Translations under genes and position numbers: made by a program
Assembly: GCF_023630205.1 (NCBI RefSeq)
Contig: NZ_JALPRR010000003.1
Location: forward strand, 744,001 to 808,000
From: Pontibacter ruber
GTDB taxonomy: Bacteria; Bacteroidota; Bacteroidia; Cytophagales; Hymenobacteraceae
Direction: 5' to 3'
Length of the DNA stretch: 64,000 bases
Part shown: positions 33,723 through 43,165 of the stretch, piece by piece
How positions within the stretch are numbered: the stretch's first letter is position 1
Layout of the letters: every line of letters starts with the position of its first letter
Notes under the pieces: model-generated
Database searches by the model: none
What the model was told of the DNA's origin: nothing
What the model saw: only the letters and a program-made list of their open reading frames with translations

Positions 33723-34736
33723 TCATGATCGGTACACATCTTTCCAGTACCAGCCATCCATCTCTAAAAGCGAAGTCAGGAGTTTCCGGCGGTCTTTCAG
33801 GTCCTGTTTAAAGATTTCTGCTACTTCATTTTTTCCTTTGAGCGGAATTTCTTTCTGCTCCAGTTGCCAAAGATCAGGCATAGGCGCATCAGCCTTGGGA
33901 GAAGTGTTTTTCATGAAATTTCCTTTCACCATCTCCAGGTAAGAATCCAGTGCGGTTTGTAGCACTGCCATTTTTAGTTCATCCTTCACCACATCCTGTG
34001 AAACGGTTTGCTTCAGGAGTTGATGTGCCTCATCCAGCAGCACAATGGCAGGCGCGACAGACAACTTTGGCTGACTGTTATGAAAGTAATGAACCACAGG
34101 AAAGGAGTGATGGTTAACAGTATGTTGTATCAACATCTGGCAAATGTCTGATACGTTATCGAAAAAAGAGGAAAAGCCCTTACCGTCCCAGCTGTTAACC
34201 AGAATCTGCTGCGGCGATTTACCCATACTGTTGATATAAAGACTGAACTTGCTCTGCAAACCAACGGCAGACAACACTTGTACAAAATAAGTGAGAGAAG
34301 CAGTTATGAAAGCTAAGCCAGAGAAGGCTGTGACACTTGTAATGATCCGCCACAAATCATTTGAAGCCACATAATCTCCCACTCCCAACGTGGAGAGTGT
34401 AAAACCGGCATAGTAGAGCTTTTCCAAGGGGCTGGCACTGGATAAAGTAGTGCTGTTTACAACAGAGTCCGGATCAGAAAGTAACATCAGAAACAGTCCT
34501 GCCCAGAGCCCCAGAACCCACGTCAGAAGCGTGCTGGTAAGAATTGATGGTCCCGCATACTCAAGTAGTTTTGCCCTTCCCTTTTTACCCGAAACAAAGA
34601 AGAAAATCTTCCACACCGTCCTGGAAACTAGTTCCGTAATCCGACCGCCTCCGCTGGAAGAAAAGGTGGTCTTGATAATATCCAGTGCAATCAAGGTAAA
34701 AATTAGAACTCCCAGGAAGAGATACAGAATATTCAT
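33723..34736 (-). CDS. Ion-channel (Ion_trans_2, K+-channel-like) membrane protein
   Basis: From Met at 34736 (MNILYLFLG), 337 residues. Four hydrophobic helices lie in the first about 160 residues; the loop TLSTLGVGDYVA near 112-122 is a K+-channel-like selectivity filter (variant of TVGYGD). The C-terminal half is soluble with two His-rich stretches (HTVNHHSFPVVHYFHNS, QLLKQ) and no RCK domain. A longer frame to 34880 exists but the added 48 residues do not look native. Function in the island is unknown; channel activity is inferred from the filter and fold. Confidence 0.82.
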   Translation of the reverse strand: MNILYLFLGVLIFTLIALDIIKTTFSSSGGGRITELVSRTVWKIFFFVSGKKGRAKLLEYAGPSILTSTLLTWVLGLWAGLFLMLLSDPDSVVNSTTLSSASPLEKLYYAGFTLSTLGVGDYVASNDLWRIITSVTAFSGLAFITASLTYFVQVLSAVGLQSKFSLYINSMGKSPQQILVNSWDGKGFSSFFDNVSDICQMLIQHTVNHHSFPVVHYFHNSQPKLSVAPAIVLLDEAHQLLKQTVSQDVVKDELKMAVLQTALDSYLEMVKGNFMKNTSPKADAPMPDLWQLEQKEIPLKGKNEVAEIFKQDLKDRRKLLTSLLEMDGWYWKDVYRS

Positions 34737-35135
34737 AAAGCACATCGCATTGTTGGCACGTCCTTCTAAACGCAATAACAAGTATGGAGTTGAATAACAC
34801 AGAAGTGGCAGATCCGGAGAGCCCGGGAAGTATAAGCTTGGAATCACTGTCAGGGCAGCTGTTGCTTGTTTTAGAGTCACTTAAGCTGGTGCTACTAGCT
34901 AAATTATGTAAAAATGCCAGGAAGTGTTTGTAGGGGGAGTTTAACGAGTTCTGATGATTAGGCCACTGCCTTTTTATCCAGGTATAAAAGACAGGCTAAT
35001 CCAACTTATCAAGCTGATTCCTGTAAAACAGAACTATAACTGTAGTCGCACTCGCTTAGATCTGGGCAATTGTCCTTTGAGCTTTGCGCGTAACAGGCAA
35101 CTTGTAGAATACTTTTTATTTTGCACCAGCTTAAC
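34737..35135. other. Intergenic region between divergent channel and oxidase genes
   Basis: About 400 nt. It carries the possible N-terminal extension of the channel gene (to 34880) and the upstream region of the multicopper oxidase. AT-rich sequence with a TATTTTGC near 35117 resembles a weak -7 box, but no matching upstream element was found. No RNA or repeat recognised. Confidence 0.4.
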
Positions 35136-37781
35136 ATGTATAAACTATTGATATTAATGATATTGCTCGGCACCGGGCAGTATACTTTAGCGCAGCACGA
35201 AAACCACAAGCCAGCCCAGCAACAACAAAGCGAGATCTATACTTGCCCGATGCACCCCGAAGTGCAAAGCACCAGGCCCGGAAAGTGTCCCAAGTGCGGC
35301 ATGACGCTGGTAAAGCAAAAACTAAAAGCCCCGGCTAAGCAACAGCAAGCTCCACCCAAGAAAGCTGTGAAGGCCAAGCCTGCCCCAACAAAGCAGCGCG
35401 TTCAGCAGAAATCAGCACAGCCTGCTCAGAAGAAAGATCAGCCTGCTCATAAACATGCGCAGCCTACTAAGAAAAAACCTGCCACACCTGTACAGAATCC
35501 GGAAGTAAAAGAGAAGCCTGTCCATAAAGCAGGACATAAACCAGAAAGTCCGAGGCAGGCCTACAAACCCCGCACCGTTCGTTACGACCTCTATGTACGC
35601 GATACCCTTGTGAATTTTACAGGAAGAACCAGGAGGGCAGTAGCCATAAACGGCAGCATTCCGGCGCCTGCCTTAACCTTTACCCAGGGCGATACAGCTG
35701 AGATCTATGTGCACAATGAAATGGATGTGGAAACTTCCATACACTGGCATGGGGTATTTCTGCCAAACCGATTTGATGGTGTTCCGTGGCTTACCCAAAA
35801 ACCTATAAAGCCTCACTCCACTTACCTGTATAAATTCCCGATCATCCAGAATGGTACCTACTGGTACCACAGCCACAGCGCGTTTCAGGAGCAAAGCGGC
35901 ATGTATGGTGCCCTGATCTTTAACAAAGTGAATGAACCTGATATGCCGGCTATCCCGATTGTGCTCAGCGACTGGACCGACAGGAACCCCAAGGAAGTAT
36001 ACCGGTCACTGCGCAGTGCCAACGATTGGTTTTCGATACAGAAAGGTGCGACACAGGGCTATGCGGAGGCTATCCGGAAAGGCTACTTTGGCACCAAACT
36101 TAAAAACGAATGGAAGCGGATGACAGCCATGGATGTAAGCGACGTGGCGTATGAAAAATTTCTGACCAATGGGCAGGATATAGCAGAACAAACGCATTTT
36201 ACAGCCGGAGATACAGTAAAACTCAGGGTGGTGAACGGCGGTGCTTCTACCTATTTCTGGCTGACTTACTCCGGCAGTAAGATTACGGTAGTGGGCAACG
36301 ATGGCAACGATGTGGAACCTGTGGAAGTGGACCGCCTGATTATCGCGCCAGCGGAGACCTACGACCTGCTGGTAACCCTACCGGAGAACATGCAATATGA
36401 ATTTCTTGCGACTGCCGAAGACCGGAGCAACACAACCTCGCTATGGCTGGGCAGGGGCATGAAAATGAAAGCAAAGCGTTTGGGCAAACTGAACTACTTT
36501 GAGGGCATGAAGATGATGAACGACATGATGAAACTGAATGGGGACATAGAACCGATGGACATGGAAATGAGCAACCAGAAGATGGACATGAACAGCGTGA
36601 TGTACCCCGAGTCTTCAGCGCAGGACCACAGCATGCACGGAGGAGAAACTACTGAGCCCGCTGCTGATACAACTATGCACATGAAACAAAAAGCTGATAC
36701 CACCTCACACCAGGGCCATACCATGCAGGGGCACGACATGCACAACATGAATAGGAGTGGCAGTAACGGCGAGAAGGTTACCCTGAACTATGGCATGCTG
36801 CGTGCACCTGAGAAAACAACCCTAAAGCCCGGACCGGAAAAGGTGCTGCGTTTTGAGCTCACCGGCAACATGAACCGCTACGTCTGGACCTTAGACAATA
36901 AAACCGTGTCTGAGTCGGATAAGATCCTGATCAAAAAAGGGGAGAACGTGAAGATCATCATGTTCAACAATTCCATGATGCGCCACCCCATGCACCTGCA
37001 CGGGCACGATTTCCGGGTACTGAACAAGCACGGCGAATATGCTCCCCTCAAGAATGTACTGGACATACTGCCAATGGAGACAGATACGATTGAATTTGCA
37101 GCCTCGGAAAGCGGTGACTGGTTTTTCCATTGCCATATACTTTATCATATGATCGCCGGTATGGGACGCGTGTTCACCTACCAGAACTCACCACCCAATC
37201 CTGATCTTCCCGATCCTAAACTAGCCCAAAAAATGTTTAACCGTGAAGACAAAATCTTTCTCCCTTCCGGCCAACTCGGGCTGGAGAGTAATGGGAGTGA
37301 TGGCGAGTTTGTCTTGGGCAGTTCCAGGTACCAGATCTCCACCGAGTGGCGGGTTGGTTTTAAGAAAGAGTATGGCATTGAAAGCGAAACGTATTTTGGC
37401 CGCTACTTTGGCAAAATGCAGTGGCTGTTTCCTTTTGTTGGTTTTGACTATCACTACAATAGTGTGGAGGATGAGGCAGAGGAAAACATGTTCGGGCAGC
37501 TGAGCAACCAGAATAACCGGAAGGTGGCCGTAGCCGGTGTGCAGTATACCTTGCCTATGCTGATCCTGTCAGAAATGAGGGTAGACACCAAGGGGAAGCT
37601 GCGTTTCCAGTTGCGGCGAGAAGATGTGCCACTCACCAGTCGCTTGCGCCTGAACCTGATGGGCAACACCGATAAGGAATACATGGCCGGCCTGCGATAC
37701 ATCGTTACTAAGTACGTCTCCCTTTCAACGCACTACGACAGCGATATGAAGTATGGCGCTGGCCTCACGTTTGTTTATTGA
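35136..37781 (+). CDS. copA: Multicopper oxidase with N-terminal metal-binding domain and C-terminal barrel
   Basis: 881 residues from ATG 35136. In order: signal peptide (1-20); a heavy-metal-binding YTCPMHPEV...CPKCGMTLV domain (35-60); a long Lys/Pro/Gln-rich linker with His (61-145); a CopA-type multicopper oxidase with HWHG (203-206), the HSH site, a Met/His-rich insert (about 460-545), HPMHLHGH and HCHILYHMIAGM (665-676) forming the T1/T2/T3 copper sites; and a C-terminal beta-rich region (729-881) ending in an aromatic residue (LTFVY), like an outer-membrane CopB barrel segment. CopA oxidases are normally about 600 aa; here the oxidase appears tethered to the outer membrane. It oxidises Cu(I) in the periplasm. 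Confidence 0.92.
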   Translation: MYKLLILMILLGTGQYTLAQHENHKPAQQQQSEIYTCPMHPEVQSTRPGKCPKCGMTLVKQKLKAPAKQQQAPPKKAVKAKPAPTKQRVQQKSAQPAQKKDQPAHKHAQPTKKKPATPVQNPEVKEKPVHKAGHKPESPRQAYKPRTVRYDLYVRDTLVNFTGRTRRAVAINGSIPAPALTFTQGDTAEIYVHNEMDVETSIHWHGVFLPNRFDGVPWLTQKPIKPHSTYLYKFPIIQNGTYWYHSHSAFQEQSGMYGALIFNKVNEPDMPAIPIVLSDWTDRNPKEVYRSLRSANDWFSIQKGATQGYAEAIRKGYFGTKLKNEWKRMTAMDVSDVAYEKFLTNGQDIAEQTHFTAGDTVKLRVVNGGASTYFWLTYSGSKITVVGNDGNDVEPVEVDRLIIAPAETYDLLVTLPENMQYEFLATAEDRSNTTSLWLGRGMKMKAKRLGKLNYFEGMKMMNDMMKLNGDIEPMDMEMSNQKMDMNSVMYPESSAQDHSMHGGETTEPAADTTMHMKQKADTTSHQGHTMQGHDMHNMNRSGSNGEKVTLNYGMLRAPEKTTLKPGPEKVLRFELTGNMNRYVWTLDNKTVSESDKILIKKGENVKIIMFNNSMMRHPMHLHGHDFRVLNKHGEYAPLKNVLDILPMETDTIEFAASESGDWFFHCHILYHMIAGMGRVFTYQNSPPNPDLPDPKLAQKMFNREDKIFLPSGQLGLESNGSDGEFVLGSSRYQISTEWRVGFKKEYGIESETYFGRYFGKMQWLFPFVGFDYHYNSVEDEAEENMFGQLSNQNNRKVAVAGVQYTLPMLILSEMRVDTKGKLRFQLRREDVPLTSRLRLNLMGNTDKEYMAGLRYIVTKYVSLSTHYDSDMKYGAGLTFVY

Positions 37782-37820
37782 AGCAGGTAAGAATAGTTAT
37801 TGGTATGGTAACTATAAAAG

Positions 37821-37858
37821 AAAACGGCTCCCTATCAAGATAATAAGGAGCCGCTTTT
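37821..37858. terminator. Bidirectional terminator between copA and the DUF2231 gene
   Basis: AAAACGGCTCC (37821-37831) / GGAGCC (37847-37852) continuing into GCTTTT; between convergent genes. Confidence 0.75.
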
Positions 37859-37899
37859 GCGTAAAGTATAAGCTTATACTTGCTTAAGTATAGATTATA

Positions 37900-38616
37900 C
37901 TAGTGGTGATGTTCTTTCAGGAACTTACCTTGCGGACCTACACCTTCTATGTGCACAAGTTGCGCTCCATAGTGCCCGACCATAGATACCGCATAGGCTG
38001 AGCTGGTTAGAATAAGTGCGGCCACAGCCACGCTCCAGCGCGTGCCCTTGAACAGGAACTGACTGAGAAGTTGTGCTACCAGTCCAATTCCTCCCAGGTA
38101 CACAGTCCATTCAGCATATAGGTCGTGCTGGTCCAGCACCAGTTGTGCATGTGTGGTCAATCCGTCGGTGTGCGGATGGTTATAGTTTGCAGCCAGATAA
38201 GCGGTTATAAAACCTACCAACGCAGCTATAGTTACTAGCCAGTTTAGCTCCTTTCTGAGGAATAAAATGTTTGCCAGCAGTACAGCCGCCGCTACCTTCA
38301 GCAGCATGATCGGGAAATGAACAATGAGCGGGTGCGTGTTCGGAAAATCGCTGAGCGAGGCGTGTACCTCGCTTGGAGTTTGCTCGTGCGCCTCGGTATG
38401 CACTGTAGTAGAAGGAACAGGAGATGATGCTTCTGCCGTATCGGTTGCTGCTTGCTGTGACGTGGCAGTATCAACTGTTTCTGTTTTTACTACTGTGGTT
38501 TCAGTTTTCTTCTTTTCGTGCTTTTCGCCGCCATGTGCCAGGGCCGGTGATGCAGCTATAAGTTGTACAAAGGCAAAAAGGGTTATGCTGTAACAAACAA
38601 TTTTATGAGTGCGCAT
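37900..38616 (-). CDS. DUF2231 membrane protein with His-rich ends
   Basis: 238 residues: signal peptide (to ALAHGG), a periplasmic Thr/Glu/Ala-rich linker, then four transmembrane helices. The DUF2231 signature HPLIVHFPIMLLK (about 95-107) and a His pair in the second helix region (YNHPHTDG) are present; the protein ends FLKEHHH. DUF2231 proteins are thought to bind heme or metal between helices. The His-rich termini fit copper handling. It is in the minus-strand run that continues to the YncE-like and DUF3347 genes. Confidence 0.85.
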   Translation of the reverse strand: MRTHKIVCYSITLFAFVQLIAASPALAHGGEKHEKKKTETTVVKTETVDTATSQQAATDTAEASSPVPSTTVHTEAHEQTPSEVHASLSDFPNTHPLIVHFPIMLLKVAAAVLLANILFLRKELNWLVTIAALVGFITAYLAANYNHPHTDGLTTHAQLVLDQHDLYAEWTVYLGGIGLVAQLLSQFLFKGTRWSVAVAALILTSSAYAVSMVGHYGAQLVHIEGVGPQGKFLKEHHH

Positions 38617-38641
38617 TTAGGGTAAAAGTGAAAATTAATTT

Positions 38642-39700
38642 TTAACGGATTACCATGCCATTAGGCTTTCTGCCAACGGACAGGGTAGTTACTTTAGAAT
38701 AATCTACTGTATTGATAACCGAGACATTGTGCGCTCCCTGGTTCGTGACATAGGCAAGCTTCATATCCTCATCGAAAATAATGGCGTGTGCATCAGCTCC
38801 TGTTGCAACTTCTGTTTTGCGCTGCCAGCTGTTACCGTCTCGGCGGTAGATCACAACTTTGCCATCGGTAGCGTTGCTCACCCATAGCTCATTGGTGCCA
38901 CTGTGGTAGGCCACATAACCTGGCTTAAAGTTCAGCGCTATGGTTTCTTCTACAGTAAGACTATTTACATCGATCACACTTACCGTCTGGCCTGCCTCGT
39001 TGTCGACATACATTTTGCCATTTGCGGCAGGCCAGGCGCCTACCGGTTCAGCTCCCACAGGTATAGTTTTCTTCACCGCTTTGGTAGTCTGATCGATAAC
39101 TGTTACGGTAGCATCATCTGTGTTGGCAACAAAGGCCAGCGCTCCATTGGTAGAAAAGGTAACTTCTGACGGGCTTTTGCCAACCGCTACAGTGCTCTTC
39201 ACACTCCAGCTCTTGGTGTCAAACACCAGCACCTTGTTACCACCGGCCTGTCCCACCCATAGTTCTGATCCAGCCTGGTTATAGGCTGCGTTGTGTGGCA
39301 TGTCAGGGGTGGATAATACTTTCACTTCCATGCCGGAAACGGCGTCCAGTATCATTACTTTATAGCCACCAGTAGAGCCTCCATGCCCGCCATGGCCACC
39401 GCTCAGGTCCGTGGATGTAATGGCTATAGCTAGGTGTTTTTTATCCGGGCTGAGCGCGATGTGATGGGGTGCCACTGCTTCCTGTAACTTTATGGTCTCC
39501 GCTACCCGGTTTTCCTGAAGCTTGAGGACAGACACATTGTTGTCCTGGCCATTAATCACATAGGCTGCCTTGTAATCAATGTTCAGTGGCTTTTGCGGCT
39601 CATCATGCTCACTATGGTGCATACAGCCACTTAATACTACAGCAAAAGCTGAAAGGCCCAATAAGAATGATTTCGGTAGTTTGTACTTATTTCGGATCAT
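38642..39700 (-). CDS. YncE-like seven-bladed beta-propeller lipoprotein
   Basis: 352 residues from ATG 39700 (MIRNKYKL). Lipobox VVLSGC, a short His/Glu stretch, then repeated blades with the pattern VSVLxL, VxVID, VKKTIPVG, as in YncE/cytochrome d1-like propellers. A Gly/His loop (GGHGGHGG) near residue 105 might bind metal. Its role in metal loci is unknown; propellers of this group bind cytochromes or DNA in other systems. 25 nt from the DUF2231 gene and probably co-transcribed with it. Confidence 0.85.
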   Translation of the reverse strand: MIRNKYKLPKSFLLGLSAFAVVLSGCMHHSEHDEPQKPLNIDYKAAYVINGQDNNVSVLKLQENRVAETIKLQEAVAPHHIALSPDKKHLAIAITSTDLSGGHGGHGGSTGGYKVMILDAVSGMEVKVLSTPDMPHNAAYNQAGSELWVGQAGGNKVLVFDTKSWSVKSTVAVGKSPSEVTFSTNGALAFVANTDDATVTVIDQTTKAVKKTIPVGAEPVGAWPAANGKMYVDNEAGQTVSVIDVNSLTVEETIALNFKPGYVAYHSGTNELWVSNATDGKVVIYRRDGNSWQRKTEVATGADAHAIIFDEDMKLAYVTNQGAHNVSVINTVDYSKVTTLSVGRKPNGMVIR

Positions 39701-39715
39701 AGTTTTAAGTATAAA

Positions 39716-39746
39716 AAAGAGCCGCATACTTTCGCTGCGGCTCTTT
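39716..39746 (-). terminator. Terminator after the DUF3347 gene
   Basis: AAAGAGCCGCA (39716-39726) / TGCGGCTCTTT (39736-39746), 11-bp perfect stem 17 nt beyond the DUF3347 stop. It separates the RND operon from the YncE/DUF2231 pair. Confidence 0.85.
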
Positions 39747-39763
39747 GTGTGGATCTATAAAAT

Positions 39764-40408
39764 TTATTTTTTATAAACTTCTTCGTTGCTTCCGCACTTC
39801 AGCATCGCGTCGCCGAAGTATGGGTTACGGATCTCTTCGTTTGAGCTTAGCCAGTAGCCACCTTTATCATCGTTGGCCATCGGGCAGTGCTGGTAATAAA
39901 GCGTCTGACCGGCAGCACCGAAGCCTTTGGTCAGGGCAAAAGTAGCTTCAGAAAGTAATTCCAGATGACTGCGCTGTGCAGCAAGGTCTGTAGATTCAGC
40001 TATTTTAGAAGCAGCCTGTTTTACCTCGCCCAGTCTTTCTTCCGCAAACGTTTTCTGCTCACCCTGCAATCCGGAAACATCAACTTTCTCAGCAGCTGCT
40101 ACGATGGCTTTGGCATCGGCCTGTGCTTTTGCAGCGTCAGAAGCCACCAGGTTGTCCTTCAGCTTCAGGTAGCTGTCTACTATAGCTGTGATTTGGTCTT
40201 TTACAGGGCCGGCTACCGAAGTATAATCCGGAGTTTCTACCACTACTTTTCCTTCTGCTGGCATGGCATCGCCGTGAGCCATACCTTCGTGGTGCTCCAT
40301 GTTCTCGGTTTCGGCAGTAGTAGTTTCCTGCTTGTTTTCTCCACAGGAGGTCAGTACAAACGCTGCAAGGGCAGCAGCTACAAACGTTTTCTTCATGATG
40401 TTTTTCAT
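39764..40408 (-). CDS. DUF3347 lipoprotein (copper-binding)
   Basis: 214 residues; lipobox VLTSC, a Met/His-rich linker (MEHHEGMAHGDAMP), then the DUF3347 helical domain. The C-terminal copper motif YYQHCPMA, then YWLSSNEEIRNPYFGDAMLKCG is intact. DUF3347 often occurs as a CusF-like periplasmic copper binder or as a domain fused to CusB adaptors. It is the last gene of the system 2 RND operon, 21 nt after the small CC protein. The start could be Met1 or Met5. Confidence 0.92.
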   Translation of the reverse strand: MKNIMKKTFVAAALAAFVLTSCGENKQETTTAETENMEHHEGMAHGDAMPAEGKVVVETPDYTSVAGPVKDQITAIVDSYLKLKDNLVASDAAKAQADAKAIVAAAEKVDVSGLQGEQKTFAEERLGEVKQAASKIAESTDLAAQRSHLELLSEATFALTKGFGAAGQTLYYQHCPMANDDKGGYWLSSNEEIRNPYFGDAMLKCGSNEEVYKK

Positions 40409-40429
40409 GGTTTGGTATAAAGTATAAAG

Positions 40430-40558
40430 TTAAAAATTGATTTGATTCATAAGTACAATAAGTATGGTCAGTACCACGGCAGAAATAACTATGACCTTCC
40501 ACCATTTACTCCAGTTACTTTTCGGTTCTTCATCGCCTGTTTTGCAGCAGTCTTTCAT
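40430..40558 (-). CDS. 42-aa membrane protein with CC motif
   Basis: ATG 40558-40556 to TAA 40432-40430 encodes 42 residues: MKDCCKTGDEEPKS, then WSKWWK and one transmembrane helix (VIVISAVVLTILIVLM). It fits tightly between the adaptor gene (12-nt gap) and the DUF3347 gene (21-nt gap), strong support for a real gene despite its size. The double cysteine beside a single helix suggests a cytoplasmic thiol that hands Cu(I) to the pump. No family recognised. Confidence 0.7.
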   Translation of the reverse strand: MKDCCKTGDEEPKSNWSKWWKVIVISAVVLTILIVLMNQINF

Positions 40559-40570
40559 ATAAAGTATAAA

Positions 40571-41770
40571 TCAATGCTGGTGGCCGGCCATCGGGTCTGC
40601 GCCTTTCTTCAATACAAACTCGCTGTAAAGCAGGTATGCGCCCGATACCACCACTTTGTCATTTTCCTTCAGTCCGGAAAGTATAGCTACATTATCAGCG
40701 CTTTCTTCGCCAAGTGTAACCATTCGTGCTTTGAACGTATCCTTACCCGACTGCACCCAAACATGCGCGCCTTTTTCGTCGCGTATAACAGCGTCGGTTG
40801 GCAGGGTAAGGGATGAACCCGTATCTGAAGGAAGTATAACGTTAGCCTGCATGCCCGGTAAGTACTGGTCGTTCGGGTTTGGCAGCTCGGCACGAAGTAT
40901 GGCTACCTGACTGCCCGCCCTGAACTCAGGGCTGATGAACGTAACTTTTGCCGCAACCGGCTCCTGGCCAAAACCTTCAACCGATACCTTGATCTCGTCG
41001 CCTTCCTTCACGTTGGCAACTTCCTGCGGATACAGCTCGGCCTCTACCCAGATCTTACCCAGTTTTCCCAAGCGATACAGTACGCCGCCTTCTGCTACAT
41101 ACTGACCTTCGGCAGCGGCTACTTCCGTTACCACACCACCGGCAGGGGCCACAAACGTAATGCGCGGACTAACTTGTCCTGTTCTGGCTAGATTGCGGAT
41201 CTGGCCTTCGGTTAAGCCGTAAAGTATAAGCTTCTTTTTGGCTGCTTCCAGGAACGAAGCAAAGCGCGGGTTTTCTTTCCCTAATTCACGGTTTTGCGCC
41301 AAAGCCAGCAGGTACTCGCGTTGTAGCGTCAGGAGCTCTTCCGAGTACAGTTCGTACAGCGGCTGGCCTTTTTTAATGGTTTGCCCGCTTTCTTTCAGGT
41401 ATAGTTTTTCAATTCGTCCGGAGGCGCGGCTGCTGATCACATCGGTTTGTGTTTCGTCGAGCACCAGCTTACCAGTAAGTATAGAATTGCTGCCTACCGA
41501 GCCAAGTTTAACACGCTTGGTCTTGATGTTTCCCAACGCGATCTGACTCTCGCTAAGCATCAGTTCCCCGTTCTCCTTACCCGACTGGGTAACCGGTACC
41601 AAGTCCATGAAGCAGATAGGGCAGGTGCCCGGTTCATTCTGCACAATTTGCGGGTGCATCGGGCAGGTATAGGTTGCCTCTTCTCCCTCAGCATGCGATT
41701 TTTCTTCCACGGAGCATGCCGCTACTAGTATAGCCGTCAGCAGGAAGAGTATGTTCAGATATCGTCTCAT
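40571..41770 (-). CDS. cusB2: RND adaptor lipoprotein with CPMHP domain (system 2, type B)
   Basis: 399 residues; lipobox LVAAC (Cys19), then a heavy-metal-binding domain [20 protein letters not shown] (34-53, with FMDLVP after it instead of the usual GMDLVP), then a CusB-type adaptor (SGRIEKLYLKESGQTIKKGQ, YSEELLTLQREYLLALAQN, VREG-like AAEGQYVAEG, IWVEAELYPQE) without a low-complexity insert. Its first 60 residues are nearly the same as those of the 437-aa adaptor upstream while the rest is diverged. The ATG is preceded at exactly 5 nt by ATTCAAAATT, as in two other genes of this operon. Confidence 0.92.
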   Translation of the reverse strand: MRRYLNILFLLTAILVAACSVEEKSHAEGEEATYTCPMHPQIVQNEPGTCPICFMDLVPVTQSGKENGELMLSESQIALGNIKTKRVKLGSVGSNSILTGKLVLDETQTDVISSRASGRIEKLYLKESGQTIKKGQPLYELYSEELLTLQREYLLALAQNRELGKENPRFASFLEAAKKKLILYGLTEGQIRNLARTGQVSPRITFVAPAGGVVTEVAAAEGQYVAEGGVLYRLGKLGKIWVEAELYPQEVANVKEGDEIKVSVEGFGQEPVAAKVTFISPEFRAGSQVAILRAELPNPNDQYLPGMQANVILPSDTGSSLTLPTDAVIRDEKGAHVWVQSGKDTFKARMVTLGEESADNVAILSGLKENDKVVVSGAYLLYSEFVLKKGADPMAGHQH

Positions 41771-41775
41771 GTTTT

Positions 41776-41855
41776 AATTTTGAATTTTGAATAATTGAAT
41801 AACTGAATAAGTTTTTGAATTATTCAGTTATTCATAAGTCAGTTATTCAATTATT
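41776..41855 (-). promoter_or_regulatory. Spacer with ATTCAAAATT leader and inverted repeats
   Basis: Between the two adaptor genes. ATTCAAAATT (minus strand, 41785-41776) ends 5 nt before the ATG at 41770. AATAATTGAATAACTG and its complements (41790-41810, 41820-41833, 41840-41855) can form alternative hairpins; the last arm overlaps the end of the upstream gene. Confidence 0.6.
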
Positions 41856-43160
41856 TACTTTTATAAAGCTTTCGCTGTCTACCAGGAACTGTGCGTTGGT
41901 GGCGATCACATCTGTTTGTTTTAAACCGGAAGTGATCTGGATCTCATTACCTGCACCTGCGCCTGTGGTAACGGCAACCGGCTCAAAAACGCCATCTACT
42001 TTCTTGAAAGCGACCGTCTTTGTACCTATGTCCAGCACAGCTGCTTTTGGTACCCATAATGCCGCTTCTGTTTTATAGGTGGCTTCGGCGCTAACCAACT
42101 GGCCTACCATCACCTGCTTGTTGTCGCGTGGCAGGTATACCCGCACTTTGGCAAAGTTCTCGCCTTCGTCAAAAAACGGCTGGAAGAAATCTACTTTTGC
42201 TTCCAGTTTTTCGCCCGGCAACTGCGGGAACGAGATCACTACAGGAGAACCTTTCGAAAGGGAGCTCATCTCGCCCGCAGGCACATTAAACTCAGCCCAT
42301 AGCTGCTCTGCATTTACTACGCGCACCAACGGCTGACCAACCGTTACATACATGCCTTCACGCAATTGTATGGCCTGTCCGGCTGGAGTTGCGGGTGCTA
42401 CCGATGGAGTAGCTGTTGCACTAGCACTTGCGCCGCCCATCGCGTCCATACCACCGCCTGAACCAGAAGCAGGTGCTGCAGCTGTGCTTGGTGTAGTTCC
42501 AGGAGCAGTTGCATTCAGGTCTATCACGTAGCCGTCATAAGGGCTGTAAAGCGCAAACGTATAGCTCTCTTCGCCGCGGCTAATAAGGCGGTTGATCTGC
42601 TCGTTGGTAGCACCGAGGTACTGCAGTTTTTGTCTCGCAGCCTGTATCAATTGCTTGTCATCGGGGGCCGACTGCACTAAGTATAGAAGCTCTTTCTGTG
42701 CCGTGATCAGGTCCGGGCTGTATACTTCCATCAGCTTCTGGCTTTTGCGGATCGGCTGAAAATTATACTTTACAAACAACTTCTCAATGCGCCCACCCAC
42801 GCGTGCCGGCACCGAGTACACCCTGCGCGGATCGTAGGTGATAATACCATCCATTTTTATACTTGCCTCTGCGGTTTTCTGCTCCGGTTTGGTAGTAGCA
42901 ATGCTGGCGACTACGGTGCTGTTGGTAGGTTTCAGCAGGAAAGCCAGGTCTTCGGTTATCTCCACGCCATCGCCGTGCACGGCTTTCGGCACCAGGTCCA
43001 TGCCACAGATAGGGCAGGTGCCCGGCTCGTTCTGCACGATCTGCGGGTGCATGGGGCAGGTATACTCCGTAGCGCCTTCCGCATGTTTATGGTCTTCCCC
43101 TTTGCAGGCCGCCACCAGTATAGCTAGCGCCAGGAAAAGTATGTTCAGGTATCGTTTCAT
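41847..43160 (-). CDS. cusB1: RND adaptor lipoprotein with CPMHP domain and low-complexity insert (system 2, type A)
   Basis: 437 residues. Lipobox LVAAC (Cys19), CPMHP metal-binding domain (32-58, [10 protein letters not shown]), then adaptor regions [36 protein letters not shown], and a long Ala/Gly/Thr/Pro/Met-rich insert (about 215-260) before the barrel. The insert is at the same place as in the type A adaptor of system 1. C-terminal barrel with [12 protein letters not shown] and [12 protein letters not shown]. It is paired with the 399-aa type B adaptor downstream. ATTCAAAATT lies 5 nt before its ATG. Confidence 0.92.
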   Translation of the reverse strand: MKRYLNILFLALAILVAACKGEDHKHAEGATEYTCPMHPQIVQNEPGTCPICGMDLVPKAVHGDGVEITEDLAFLLKPTNSTVVASIATTKPEQKTAEASIKMDGIITYDPRRVYSVPARVGGRIEKLFVKYNFQPIRKSQKLMEVYSPDLITAQKELLYLVQSAPDDKQLIQAARQKLQYLGATNEQINRLISRGEESYTFALYSPYDGYVIDLNATAPGTTPSTAAAPASGSGGGMDAMGGASASATATPSVAPATPAGQAIQLREGMYVTVGQPLVRVVNAEQLWAEFNVPAGEMSSLSKGSPVVISFPQLPGEKLEAKVDFFQPFFDEGENFAKVRVYLPRDNKQVMVGQLVSAEATYKTEAALWVPKAAVLDIGTKTVAFKKVDGVFEPVAVTTGAGAGNEIQITSGLKQTDVIATNAQFLVDSESFIKVNN

Positions 43161-43165
43161 GATCT

